22,267 nucleotides of DNA from Lachnospiraceae bacterium (GTDB taxonomy: Bacteria; Bacillota; Clostridia; Lachnospirales; Lachnospiraceae). The stretch spans positions 1 through 22,267 of the forward strand of contig CAAGMZ010000013.1 of assembly GCA_900771195.1 (NCBI GenBank). The letters run 5' to 3'. The notes under the pieces were generated by a model. It searched no databases. It worked only from the letters and a program-made list of their open reading frames with translations, and was not told the origin of the DNA. Shown here in pieces: positions 15,481 to 22,267 of the stretch. Each line of letters starts with the position of its first letter. Position 1 is the stretch's first letter. Made by a program: the position numbers and the translations under genes.

Positions 15481-15975
15481 ATGCCTGATAAAAATATTTG
15501 GATAAACAATAAAGACGATATTATTTTATTTACTTCTGTTGTCTCACAGATAAAGCCCGAATCCGTCATAGACATAGGCATGTTTCTTCAACGGACGGGA
15601 GCCGTCTCCACAAATTCTTTTCTCGAAGATGATGCTGCGGCGGACGGGGTTTTCGCTGAATGTGAGCGCCGTGATTACGGAGGAGTTTATGACGTGTTGT
15701 ACAGAAAAACATGTACGCTTGATGATTTTGTCAATCCTCACAATCCGTCTGCATATGAAATAACAGACCGCCGCTATAATCTGGCCGTAATGATGAAATC
15801 CTCTCCCATTATTCCGGCAGAGTACAAGCCCCGCATATGGAAATGGCTTCAGAAGCATTCTGAATATGTGCTTGCCGACACGGAGGACTTTGGATATGTC
15901 GAAGCCCTTTCCAAAAGACCTGCCACCAGAGAAATATCGGTTGAAAGCGCCCACTACATGACTGTTGCTTTTTGA
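15481..15975 (+). CDS. Unrecognised protein, possibly a degenerate methyltransferase-like fold
   Basis: This 164 aa protein has no signal peptide or membrane helix and is mildly acidic. KPESVIDIGMFLQRTGAVS (25-43) resembles the first strand and loop of class I methyltransferases (xxxDIGxxxGxxx), but the glycine-rich loop is not canonical. YDVLYRKTCTLDDF and YNLAVMMKSSPIIP could be later strands, and RIWKWLQKHSEYVLADT the C-terminal helix. A catalytically inactive or truncated SAM-fold protein is a guess. The ATG has AGGAG at 8 nt, a promoter lies upstream, and a glycosyltransferase gene starts 15 nt downstream, suggesting a role in surface-glycan work. Confidence 0.75.
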   Translation: MPDKNIWINNKDDIILFTSVVSQIKPESVIDIGMFLQRTGAVSTNSFLEDDAAADGVFAECERRDYGGVYDVLYRKTCTLDDFVNPHNPSAYEITDRRYNLAVMMKSSPIIPAEYKPRIWKWLQKHSEYVLADTEDFGYVEALSKRPATREISVESAHYMTVAF

Positions 15976-15990
15976 TAAGGAGAATTTTGC

Positions 15991-17559
15991 ATGGATATAA
16001 GGATGTATATAATGACGCATAAGGAATATGCAAAGCCTGAGGGCAGAATGTTTCATTTTCTCCATGTGGGACGTGCCATCGGAAGGGAGCTCGGATATGA
16101 AGGCGACGATACCGGCGACAATATTTCTTCCAAAAACAAAAATTATTGCGAGCTTACGGGGCTTTACTGGGTATGGAAAAATGTAAAGTGCGATGTGGTC
16201 GGAACATGCCACTACCGCAGATATTTCATTGAAAATGAAGATTATCTGTCCGAAGAACGGATAGCTGAAATACTAAGAAAATATGACATCATTGTACCGG
16301 AAAGTGAGTACGGTGAAAACGGCAGTGTATATAACCACTACGCATCACGCCACAATGCAAAGGACCTCGATGTGTGCAGGGATGTCATAAGCAGGCTCTG
16401 CCCTGAATATCTGCCTGATTTCGATGCCTGTATGTCATGCAGTCTTCTTTCAATCGCCAATATGCTCATTGCCCCCAAGGCAATATATGACGAATACTGC
16501 AGCTGGCTTTTTGGCATACTTTTTGAAGCAGAGAAATACATTGACATAAATTCATACGATGAATATCAGGCACGCGTAATGGGTTTTCTGTCCGAGCGCC
16601 TTTTCAGGGTCTGGCTTATGCACAGCCATTACAGAATATATGAATCCAAAATCAGGATGATGGACCCGGCCGACAGTGACAATGCCATGAAAGCCGTTTC
16701 CCTGAAATACAGGTATGTAGGTCTTGTTCTGAAGGATGTAACTGACAGATATAAAAGCATTGAGTGCAGCACTGATGAGAGCATGCCCCCGCTTCCTTAT
16801 TCGGAGGCTTTTCCCATAGATTTCTGCGGAAAGACTCCCGTATGGATATTCTGGGCTCAGGGGCTTTACAGCGCCCCTGACCTTGTCAAAATATGCATAA
16901 ACAGCATTTTAAAGAACCTGCCGTCCAATGCGGAGATACACCTTATAACATTTGAGAATGTGTTTAACTATATCAGTCTTCCCGAATATATAATACAAAA
17001 GGTTAACAACGGCACCATAACCATTACCCACTTTTCCGATATTCTCAGGGCTGCTCTCCTCTACCGGTACGGCGGGCTGTGGCTTGATGCCACCTGCTAT
17101 TTAACAGGCCCGCTGCCAAGGGCTCTGTTTTTTGACAGGGAATTCTTCACACAGAGGCTTTGCACCGCTAAAGAAAAGACGGATGTTTCCCGGGGCCGTT
17201 GGTCAGGCAATATTCTTGTCTCCGTTAAACACAACATACTGTTCAGATTCATGCTCGAAGCATTCTATGAATACTGGAAAACCCAGGACAAAATGATAGA
17301 TTACTACCTGATTGATTATGTAATTGCCCTGGCTTATGACAACATTTCCCCGGTCCGGAACATGATAGATTCCTGCCCGGTATCAATGCCGCACATTTTT
17401 GACCTTCAGGAAAATATCAATTGCGCATACAATGAACGAACCTATAATTTATGGACTAAGGATACCTGTATGTTTAAGCTTTCATACAAGACATCTCTCG
17501 TAACCGAAGACATTGTCGGCCGGAAAACATACTACGGAAAAATGCTTGAAGACTATTGA
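15991..17559 (+). CDS. Two-domain glycosyltransferase: DUF4422 plus capsular polysaccharide synthesis GT
   Basis: Probable cytoplasmic glycan-building enzyme of 522 aa with two domains. Residues 1-235 match DUF4422, a glycosyltransferase-like domain of capsule clusters, with YIMTHKEY, ENYCELTGLYW-type text (SSKNKNYCELTGLYWVWKN) and the hallmark CHYRRYF (73-79). Residues 280-520 match the Caps_synth/GT32-like family: TPVWIFWAQGL, HFSDILRAALLYRYGGLWLDAT with D350 and the DxD-position motif D366-A-T, and a C-terminal region rich in aromatics. The two halves may add consecutive sugars. AAGGAG lies 8 nt before the ATG. The gene converges with the antiporter gene with 6 nt between stop codons. Acceptor and donor sugars cannot be told. 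Confidence 0.88.
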   Translation: MDIRMYIMTHKEYAKPEGRMFHFLHVGRAIGRELGYEGDDTGDNISSKNKNYCELTGLYWVWKNVKCDVVGTCHYRRYFIENEDYLSEERIAEILRKYDIIVPESEYGENGSVYNHYASRHNAKDLDVCRDVISRLCPEYLPDFDACMSCSLLSIANMLIAPKAIYDEYCSWLFGILFEAEKYIDINSYDEYQARVMGFLSERLFRVWLMHSHYRIYESKIRMMDPADSDNAMKAVSLKYRYVGLVLKDVTDRYKSIECSTDESMPPLPYSEAFPIDFCGKTPVWIFWAQGLYSAPDLVKICINSILKNLPSNAEIHLITFENVFNYISLPEYIIQKVNNGTITITHFSDILRAALLYRYGGLWLDATCYLTGPLPRALFFDREFFTQRLCTAKEKTDVSRGRWSGNILVSVKHNILFRFMLEAFYEYWKTQDKMIDYYLIDYVIALAYDNISPVRNMIDSCPVSMPHIFDLQENINCAYNERTYNLWTKDTCMFKLSYKTSLVTEDIVGRKTYYGKMLEDY

Positions 17560-17565
17560 CGGGTC

Positions 17566-18780
17566 TTATGCCTTTTTTATCTCTCCGGCCAGCTCAAATC
17601 CCTTCTTGGCCGCTATTACCGCAATGATTTCATTGATGACTGCGGCGGCGGCTATTGTTCCCTGGACGATTCCCACAAGCTTTGGCAGGGTACTGAGAGA
17701 GGCGCAGGCTATGCCCGTAAACACAAGCGACACTCCCGAATGCGGAAGCAGCGTAAGTCCCAGGTACTTTTGCACGGTACCCGGCAGCCCGGTGGCTTTT
17801 GCGCCGAGCCTTGCGCCCATGTATTTGCCAATTCCCCTGGAAATAATATACACAAAGGTATAAATTCCCGCGCCGGCAATAAGGTGAAAGTCAAGCGGAG
17901 CTCCCAAATCAACGATTGCCGCAAGAAGGCTGACCGCAAGAACAGGATGAAACCATTTCGAAATCTCTCCAAGCCGCTCTTCCCCTACCATATTGGTGAA
18001 CACCGCAGAAAATGAAACACCCATAAGCATGTAATTAAGAGTTATTCCCGAAAACACCATCGTGTTAAAAACATATCCTATTCCCGCCGTCATTGTTATC
18101 CCCACAAGAAGTACCGCTAGCGTCCCTGCACGTCCTTTTACTTTTCTGAGAAGAAATCCGGCAGGAAGACCCGTTACAATTCCTATTATAATCGGCAAAA
18201 ATATCATAACCGGAATCATATAAAGCGGCACCGAGCCCCCCGAAACAGAGCTTGCAACAAATGAATTCACGGTAAAAAATACAACTATGGCGACCATATC
18301 ATCAAGCACCGCCATGGGAAGGAGCGTGCCGGCAACCGGGCCATTGGCATGAAATTCACTCACTATTGACAGTGCCGGCGCCGGTGCCGTAGCCAGGGCA
18401 ATTCCGCCGAAAACCAAAGCAAGATATACCGGAACCCCTGTAGCCGCAAATATAACGGCAAACACCGCCGTCACAAGAAAAAATGTTCCCAGGGACTGCG
18501 TAAGCGTAGTGATTATCAGGGCTTTGCCATAGGTCTTCATTTTTTTCCATACCAGCTCTGTGCCGAGCATAAGTCCGAACGCACACTGCATCCACATTAT
18601 GATTATTTTGTACCATCCCGCATCAAGCACCTTCTGAGGCAGAAGCCCGATTGCATGCGGTCCGAAAAACATCCCCACGATAAGCCAACCGAGAATTGAA
18701 GGCAGTTTTATTTTGGAAACCAGTTTACCGGCTATGGCCGCCACCATAAGTACAAGTAACCATCTGAGTATAAGTGTCAT
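17566..18780 (-). CDS. CPA2-type cation:proton antiporter
   Basis: Polytopic membrane protein of 404 aa with about 11-12 hydrophobic segments (Na_H_Exchanger family). It would exchange Na+ or K+ for protons. The ion-binding helix holds the paired aspartates D160-D161 in MAVLDDMVAIVVFF, the hallmark of electrogenic CPA2 members. The unwound-helix region GIALATAPAPALSIVSEFH also fits. No RCK/TrkA-N domain follows, so it is the bare transporter. Its ATG overlaps the stop of the TetR gene (ATGA, 18777-18780), meaning coupled expression, and the regulator presumably controls this transporter. Confidence 0.9.
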   Translation of the reverse strand: MTLILRWLLVLMVAAIAGKLVSKIKLPSILGWLIVGMFFGPHAIGLLPQKVLDAGWYKIIIMWMQCAFGLMLGTELVWKKMKTYGKALIITTLTQSLGTFFLVTAVFAVIFAATGVPVYLALVFGGIALATAPAPALSIVSEFHANGPVAGTLLPMAVLDDMVAIVVFFTVNSFVASSVSGGSVPLYMIPVMIFLPIIIGIVTGLPAGFLLRKVKGRAGTLAVLLVGITMTAGIGYVFNTMVFSGITLNYMLMGVSFSAVFTNMVGEERLGEISKWFHPVLAVSLLAAIVDLGAPLDFHLIAGAGIYTFVYIISRGIGKYMGARLGAKATGLPGTVQKYLGLTLLPHSGVSLVFTGIACASLSTLPKLVGIVQGTIAAAAVINEIIAVIAAKKGFELAGEIKKA

Positions 18781-19388
18781 TTTATTTCATCTCCTTTAGC
18801 AATTCCGTATATCATAAAGTCAAGAAGCCTTGGAATATTAGTCTCATGCTCCTCTATCTGCCGGTCCAGAGAAGTATTGCGGTAAGCCGGGCTGCTGAAA
18901 TATCCGTTAAACATACGCTGCATCTGCCGGAAATACATAATTGCATCATCCTCCGTAATGCCGTCACGCAGCGTCACGGATGAAACCGTTGCCCGGTATA
19001 TCTCCTCATTGATTTCCTCGAACGGCCTGAGTATTTCCGCTATTTCGGCACGCAGAGCCTCCTGCGGCTGCAAAATAGCCTCAAAAAATATATGTGCCTC
19101 GTTGGGGTATCCGGCAAAAAAATCCATTCTGACCTTCATGTACTGCAGCAGGTCTGTCCTGCATCCGCTTTCTTCTATCAAGTCCATCAGCTTTCCGCAG
19201 CTTTGCCTGAGACACGCAAGATAAAGCTCATCCTTATCCTTAAAATTATGGTAAATAAGGCCTTTATTAATTCCCCTTTTGCAGATATTATTCATTGTGC
19301 CGGCCGCATATCCGCCGGTGCCGAATTCTTCAAGTGCCGCCTGCATTATTCTTAAAACAGTAAGCTCCGTTTTTTCCGACTGATTCAT
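18777..19388 (-). CDS. TetR/AcrR family transcriptional regulator
   Basis: A 203 aa dimeric repressor-type protein. The N-terminal helix-turn-helix is clear: ALEEFGTGGYAAGTMNNICK, then GINKGLIYHNFKDKDELYLACL, where the recognition helix and the YxxFxxKxEL hallmark sit. The C-terminal ligand domain is divergent, as is normal, so the inducer is unknown. The ATG follows GAGGTGG. It overlaps the antiporter gene by 4 nt and has two matching palindromes around its own promoter, so it most likely represses the regulator-antiporter operon. Confidence 0.92.
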   Translation of the reverse strand: MNQSEKTELTVLRIMQAALEEFGTGGYAAGTMNNICKRGINKGLIYHNFKDKDELYLACLRQSCGKLMDLIEESGCRTDLLQYMKVRMDFFAGYPNEAHIFFEAILQPQEALRAEIAEILRPFEEINEEIYRATVSSVTLRDGITEDDAIMYFRQMQRMFNGYFSSPAYRNTSLDRQIEEHETNIPRLLDFMIYGIAKGDEIK

Positions 19389-19410
19389 AAAACCACCTCA
19401 CGGGCAAAAA

Positions 19411-19426
19411 TTAACCACACGGTCAA
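19411..19426. promoter_or_regulatory. TetR operator O1, at the transcription start
   Basis: An imperfect palindrome reading TTGACCGTGTGGTTAA on the minus strand (half sites TTRACC and GGTYAA, 4 bp apart). It covers the predicted start site near 19424. It is the inverted copy of the site at 19444-19459. Confidence 0.75.
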
Positions 19427-19430
19427 TTAT

Positions 19431-19459
19431 TGTATATCACAAATTAACCGTGTGGTCAA
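19431..19459 (-). promoter_or_regulatory. Promoter of the tetR-antiporter operon
   Basis: On the minus strand TTGACC (19454-19459), 17 bp, and TATACA (19431-19436) with TGA before it. The -35 lies within operator O2 and the start within operator O1, so a bound regulator would block RNA polymerase at both ends. Confidence 0.65.
19444..19459. promoter_or_regulatory. TetR operator O2, over the -35 box
   Basis: TTAACCGTGTGGTCAA on the plus strand, the inverted copy of O1 in the minus-strand promoter region. The 33 bp centre-to-centre distance is about three helical turns, placing both sites on the same face of the helix. Confidence 0.75.
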
Positions 19460-19480
19460 CATTTTGCCATATATTTTATT

Positions 19481-21202
19481 TTAGCGTGCAAGCATCTCTT
19501 TTACACCCGTCTCTGTCAATTCATACTTTTCAGCCACCGGATTTTCCTTAAAGTAGTTGTCTCTCCACTTCATATACTCTTCAACAGATACCTCTTCATA
19601 TTCTCCCTCACTGCCTGCAGGAATATATCCCCTGCCGCCGTCAAGCCCCATATCATTGGTGTAGAAAACAGCCTTGGTGGTCAATCCTCCGTCCGGTAAA
19701 AGCTTTATGCGTACATAATCCTCAGAGAATGCACCGCCACTGCCCGATGCGAGACCATTCACAAGAAAATCGCCTGCCCCTCGGCTTGTAATCCCGTACA
19801 TAACCACCCTTCCGTCATATTCCTTAAGAATGATTGTATAGGTAAAAGCATAGATTAGGGCACATTCTTTTTGCCCGTCATTGTCAATATCAACATACTG
19901 AAGACGCCCGCTGTCATAAATATGGTCCGATATTCCGTAGGGCAGTTCACTTGCATACGCGCCTATTGTCTTTACAACAGGCTTTTCGTTCTCATCAAGA
20001 ACATAGCAGCTCTTACCGTCAATAAGAGCTTCTGAAATGGTTGAGGCAGGCTCTGCTTCCCCGGTGTCAAGCTTCAGCACATCGGAAGGCGCTCCGGATA
20101 TCAGCGCCATCTTAGACACTCCGTCTTCAGGCCATGTAAGCTTCCGGCATACAACAGCCGAAGCAAGCCTTTCTGAAGCTATTTTGTCTGAAATATCCTG
20201 ATATTTCTCATCATTGTCTTTGCTGTAATTTGCAAATTCTATGACAGTCCTTCCTTCGTCATCATATACTGCAAAATATTCATCCTCAAAAGCTTCTCTT
20301 ACTATATCCCTTATTCTCTCGATTTTCTTGTCTCTGTCGGACTTTCTGCCATCATACTCGTCGGATGCGTCACCCGCCTCTCTCATGTAATCGGTGATAT
20401 TGTTGGTCGTCACGATTTCCATACCGGTGACCTTACCGCCGTCCTCAAGCGAATACGACTCTTTTATTTCGATGCCGTTATTGCGGTTGCCAAGAAGGTA
20501 AAAGTATTCAAAATGGTCAAGCGTCCCGTCCTTTGCCGTAACCACATCTGTTCTCACAGGACTGAGCCTTACCGTAACCGTTCCAAAGCCTATGCCGTAG
20601 TTGTAATAAATTCTTGATGCCTCATCCCAGTAATAATCAGTAAATCCGGCATCCTCACACTTAATGGCAAGCCTTGTATCCTGACGGCTCACAACGAATA
20701 TCTCGCCGCCGGTAACCTTGTCCTGCTTTAACTCCTCATACTCTCCATCCTCATCAAGCACGAAAATCTTCTTGTACCATTCCATGACTCCCGTCTCATC
20801 ATATCTTGTCTCAAAAATCAGGTCCCGTCTTCCGTCACCGTTCAAATCGCATGTCGCCAGCATAGTGTTCTCGACGACGCTCCCGATATCACCATTGTAT
20901 GTACCCAGAAGCACCTGCGCTCCCGTCGCAAACCGTACATATACATAAGCCCCGTCATCTCCCTCCTCACAGAAAAGGATGTCATCCTTATCATCGCCAT
21001 CATAATCGCACTCCGACATGATTAATTTGGGAGAAACTTCTCCCAATGTCTCCGGCTCAGACTCAGTCTCCGCTTCCGTCACTGCAGCTTTCAAGGTCTC
21101 CTTTTCCCCGGTCACCTCTTCATCCACTGCCGTTTCTGACGATGCGCATCCCGTCAACAAAACCGCACATACTGCCCCACATAAAAAAGCCTTTTTCCTC
21201 AC
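19481..21202 (-). CDS. Secreted lipoprotein with FG-GAP/VCBS-like calcium-loop motifs
   Basis: A surface lipoprotein of about 573 aa, function unknown. The start chosen is GTG at 21202 (MRKKAFL), 10 nt after AGGAGG; a TTG 9 nt earlier has only 1 nt spacing. The signal peptide ends in a lipobox LLTGC with lipidated C19, followed by a Glu/Thr-rich linker. Three Asp-rich loops resemble FG-GAP or dockerin-like calcium sites: DYDGDDKDD (about 66-74), DLNGDGRRD (about 119-127) and DIDNDGQKE (about 438-446), each followed by a hydrophobic strand. This suggests a beta-propeller-like extracellular domain binding Ca2+. A charged helical stretch (about 288-312) divides it. No enzymatic motif is seen. 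It has its own promoter. Confidence 0.87.
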   Translation of the reverse strand: MRKKAFLCGAVCAVLLTGCASSETAVDEEVTGEKETLKAAVTEAETESEPETLGEVSPKLIMSECDYDGDDKDDILFCEEGDDGAYVYVRFATGAQVLLGTYNGDIGSVVENTMLATCDLNGDGRRDLIFETRYDETGVMEWYKKIFVLDEDGEYEELKQDKVTGGEIFVVSRQDTRLAIKCEDAGFTDYYWDEASRIYYNYGIGFGTVTVRLSPVRTDVVTAKDGTLDHFEYFYLLGNRNNGIEIKESYSLEDGGKVTGMEIVTTNNITDYMREAGDASDEYDGRKSDRDKKIERIRDIVREAFEDEYFAVYDDEGRTVIEFANYSKDNDEKYQDISDKIASERLASAVVCRKLTWPEDGVSKMALISGAPSDVLKLDTGEAEPASTISEALIDGKSCYVLDENEKPVVKTIGAYASELPYGISDHIYDSGRLQYVDIDNDGQKECALIYAFTYTIILKEYDGRVVMYGITSRGAGDFLVNGLASGSGGAFSEDYVRIKLLPDGGLTTKAVFYTNDMGLDGGRGYIPAGSEGEYEEVSVEEYMKWRDNYFKENPVAEKYELTETGVKEMLAR

Positions 21203-21250
21203 AAAACTCAATCCTCCTATAAATTTTCCGTGTATCAGCCTGATAACTTT

Positions 21251-21279
21251 ATTGTATTCCCGTCAATACACAGAGTCAA
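21251..21279 (-). promoter_or_regulatory. Promoter of the lipoprotein gene
   Basis: On the minus strand TTGACT (21274-21279), 17 bp, TACAAT (21251-21256), both 5 of 6 to consensus. The start is predicted near 21244, inside the small palindrome TATCAG-C-CTGATA (21233-21245). Confidence 0.75.
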
Positions 21280-21321
21280 ATTACATTTCATTAATTATAG
21301 ATTACATTTTCTTAATTATAA
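21280..21321. repeat. 2 x 21 bp direct repeat immediately upstream of the lipoprotein promoter
   Basis: ATTACATTTCATTAATTATA-type units at 21280-21300 and 21301-21321 are identical at 18 of 21 positions. They abut the -35 box, and the 21 bp period equals two helical turns. This is the geometry of an activator binding pair, but the protein is unknown. Confidence 0.7.
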
Positions 21322-21399
21322 TGTAACTTTTATGAAACAAATAGGAGGTAATTACCATATCCATAAGTAAACCCGAAAACACGTTGTGCTTATAACGCA

Positions 21400-21450
21400 A
21401 GAGAGCCGGATTACTCCGGCTCTCTCAAGTATGCATCCGCAAATGCATAC
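21400..21450. repeat. Twin perfect hairpins between the lipoprotein and Abi-like genes
   Basis: Hairpin 1 has a 10 bp perfect stem AGAGAGCCGG/CCGGCTCTCT (21400-21425) with a 6 nt loop. Hairpin 2 has an 8 bp perfect stem GTATGCAT/ATGCATAC (21429-21450) with a 6 nt loop. They are 3 nt apart. Neither has a T run on either strand, so a simple intrinsic terminator is not supported; processing or protein binding are possible. Confidence 0.75.
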
Positions 21451-21499
21451 CCCAATTAATACTTATAATATACAACAGGCATAAAAAAAATGCAAGGTC

Positions 21500-22267
21500 T
21501 TATATGAAATTTTTCAAAATACTCATTCTTGATGCCATATCCGGATGGATTACTATCGCAGCAACATTAGGATTAACAGCTTGTTTATAATTATCCGTTA
21601 TCTTTTCAAACTCTCGAATAAATGCTTTTATCTCCGTCTTTGATACCTTCAGCAACTTCATATAGTAGCACATAAGAATAATATAATCACCAATGGTTTT
21701 GAAATTCACATATGGCAATCCAATCTCAATTTTCAGACACTGTTTCATTGCCTTGGTAGGATCAATGTTTCTAAATCTGGTATCAAAGACCACAGCATTA
21801 TGTGCAATCGCATTTCGCAAATCTTTTAATGTATAAATGTATTTGTATATTAATTCTCTATCTGTATCGCAAGATACATTTAAAGATAAACGTTTTGAAA
21901 TATCATCTCGAACACCATATGTAAGGCACGATAATAAATATCCCAAATCACCCATTGTCATTATCTCAAATAAAGCCCAGACAGGAACATCTGAATATCC
22001 AATATTATTATAGAAATGCGTTATCTTAGGATTATTCTTCTTATAGGCATACGCAAGGCTAGACTGAATAGAATTCTGTAAATTGAGCTTATCCTGTTGC
22101 ATTTTCCTTTTCTGATCTGTAGTTGCTGAAGCAGGTGCATTGTTATACCCGCTGACCACCTTATCATACATATCCTGAATCGCTTCAGAATTAGCATTTA
22201 CCAATATGCTTTCCAATGCAATATTTTTTACTGCAGTCTCAATAAACATCATTTTTCCATACAACAA
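21500..22267 (-). CDS. Abi family HEPN protein (putative abortive infection), N-terminus cut by the window edge
   Basis: The visible part is 255 residues; the true start lies beyond the right edge. The block VPVWALFEIMTMGDLGYLLSCL followed by LKDLRNAIAHN (R151-x4-H156 of the visible part) is the hallmark of the Abi_2/AbiD-F family, whose HEPN RxxxxH motif is typical of RNases in phage-defence and toxin systems. The C-terminal part (about 195-255) is helical and charged. The composition is more AT-rich than the neighbouring genes, in line with horizontal transfer. Partners, if any, lie outside the window. The class is well supported; a defence role is by family analogy. Confidence 0.8.
   Translation of the reverse strand: MLYGKMMFIETAVKNIALESILVNANSEAIQDMYDKVVSGYNNAPASATTDQKRKMQQDKLNLQNSIQSSLAYAYKKNNPKITHFYNNIGYSDVPVWALFEIMTMGDLGYLLSCLTYGVRDDISKRLSLNVSCDTDRELIYKYIYTLKDLRNAIAHNAVVFDTRFRNIDPTKAMKQCLKIEIGLPYVNFKTIGDYIILMCYYMKLLKVSKTEIKAFIREFEKITDNYKQAVNPNVAAIVIHPDMASRMSILKNFI

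Noticed and set aside
15481..15975. A functional class I methyltransferase
   Set aside because: The motif IDIGMFLQRTG lacks the GxGxG loop and the protein is too short for a complete fold; only a vestigial relationship is suggested.
15544..16212. 222-codon minus-strand open frame across the start of the glycosyltransferase pair
   Set aside because: The plus-strand genes here have good ribosome binding sites and recognisable domains; the minus frame has neither.
21332..21370. 12-residue plus-strand mini-ORF (MKQIGGNYHIHK) with an AGGAGGT inside it
   Set aside because: No ribosome binding site precedes its ATG, and the internal AGGAGGT is not followed by a usable start codon, so it is probably chance.

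Overview
The window looks like a chromosomal segment of a Clostridia-class Firmicute, most likely a Lachnospiraceae member. The reasons are moderate G+C with AT-rich intergenic regions, strong AGGAGG-type ribosome binding sites, clear sigma-A promoters (TTGACA-N17-TATTAT), a CBS/DRTGG-type manganese pyrophosphatase and a UPF0340 protein. The taxon is inferred from gene content and style, not from a marker gene. Almost every gene lies on the minus strand, so the text follows transcription from right to left.

Right end (19.4-22.27 kb). A gene cut by the window edge encodes an Abi-type protein with a HEPN RxxxxH motif. Next come an unusual twin-hairpin block, a promoter preceded by a 2 x 21 bp direct repeat, and a large secreted lipoprotein with calcium-loop (FG-GAP-like) motifs. 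A TetR regulator with two matched operator palindromes around its promoter follows, translationally coupled to a CPA2-type cation:proton antiporter.

Middle (9.0-17.6 kb). The only plus-strand genes are a pair made of an unrecognised small protein (perhaps a degenerate methyltransferase-like fold) and a two-domain glycosyltransferase (DUF4422 plus a capsule-synthesis GT). They converge on the antiporter gene with a 6 nt gap. Divergent from this pair, one extended -10 promoter appears to drive six closely packed minus-strand genes: UPF0340 protein, hybrid sensor kinase, tail-anchored acidic coiled-coil protein, CBS/DRTGG pyrophosphatase, flavin reductase-like protein and shikimate kinase.

Cell-wall section (5.8-9.0 kb). 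A membrane-anchored LysM-G5-M23 peptidase has its own promoter, a WalR-like direct repeat and a tandem-hairpin terminator. It is followed by murA (first committed step of peptidoglycan synthesis) with its own extended -10 promoter. Downstream of murA lie a 15 bp tandem duplication, a ~127 bp imperfect palindrome, and about 500 bp of AT-rich DNA with no recognisable gene.

Left end (0-5.1 kb). A polyamine-type ABC transporter operon, potABCD, is driven by a near-consensus promoter with a ~190 nt leader. Its ATPase has a duplicated C-terminal TOBE-like region, and its binding protein lacks a lipobox and instead ends in a membrane helix. Beyond potD is a very strong promoter with an A/T-rich upstream tract firing off the left edge. 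Its transcript resembles a Clostridia rRNA operon leader, so an rrn operon probably lies just outside. No CRISPR array, tRNA, intact IS or prophage gene was recognised.
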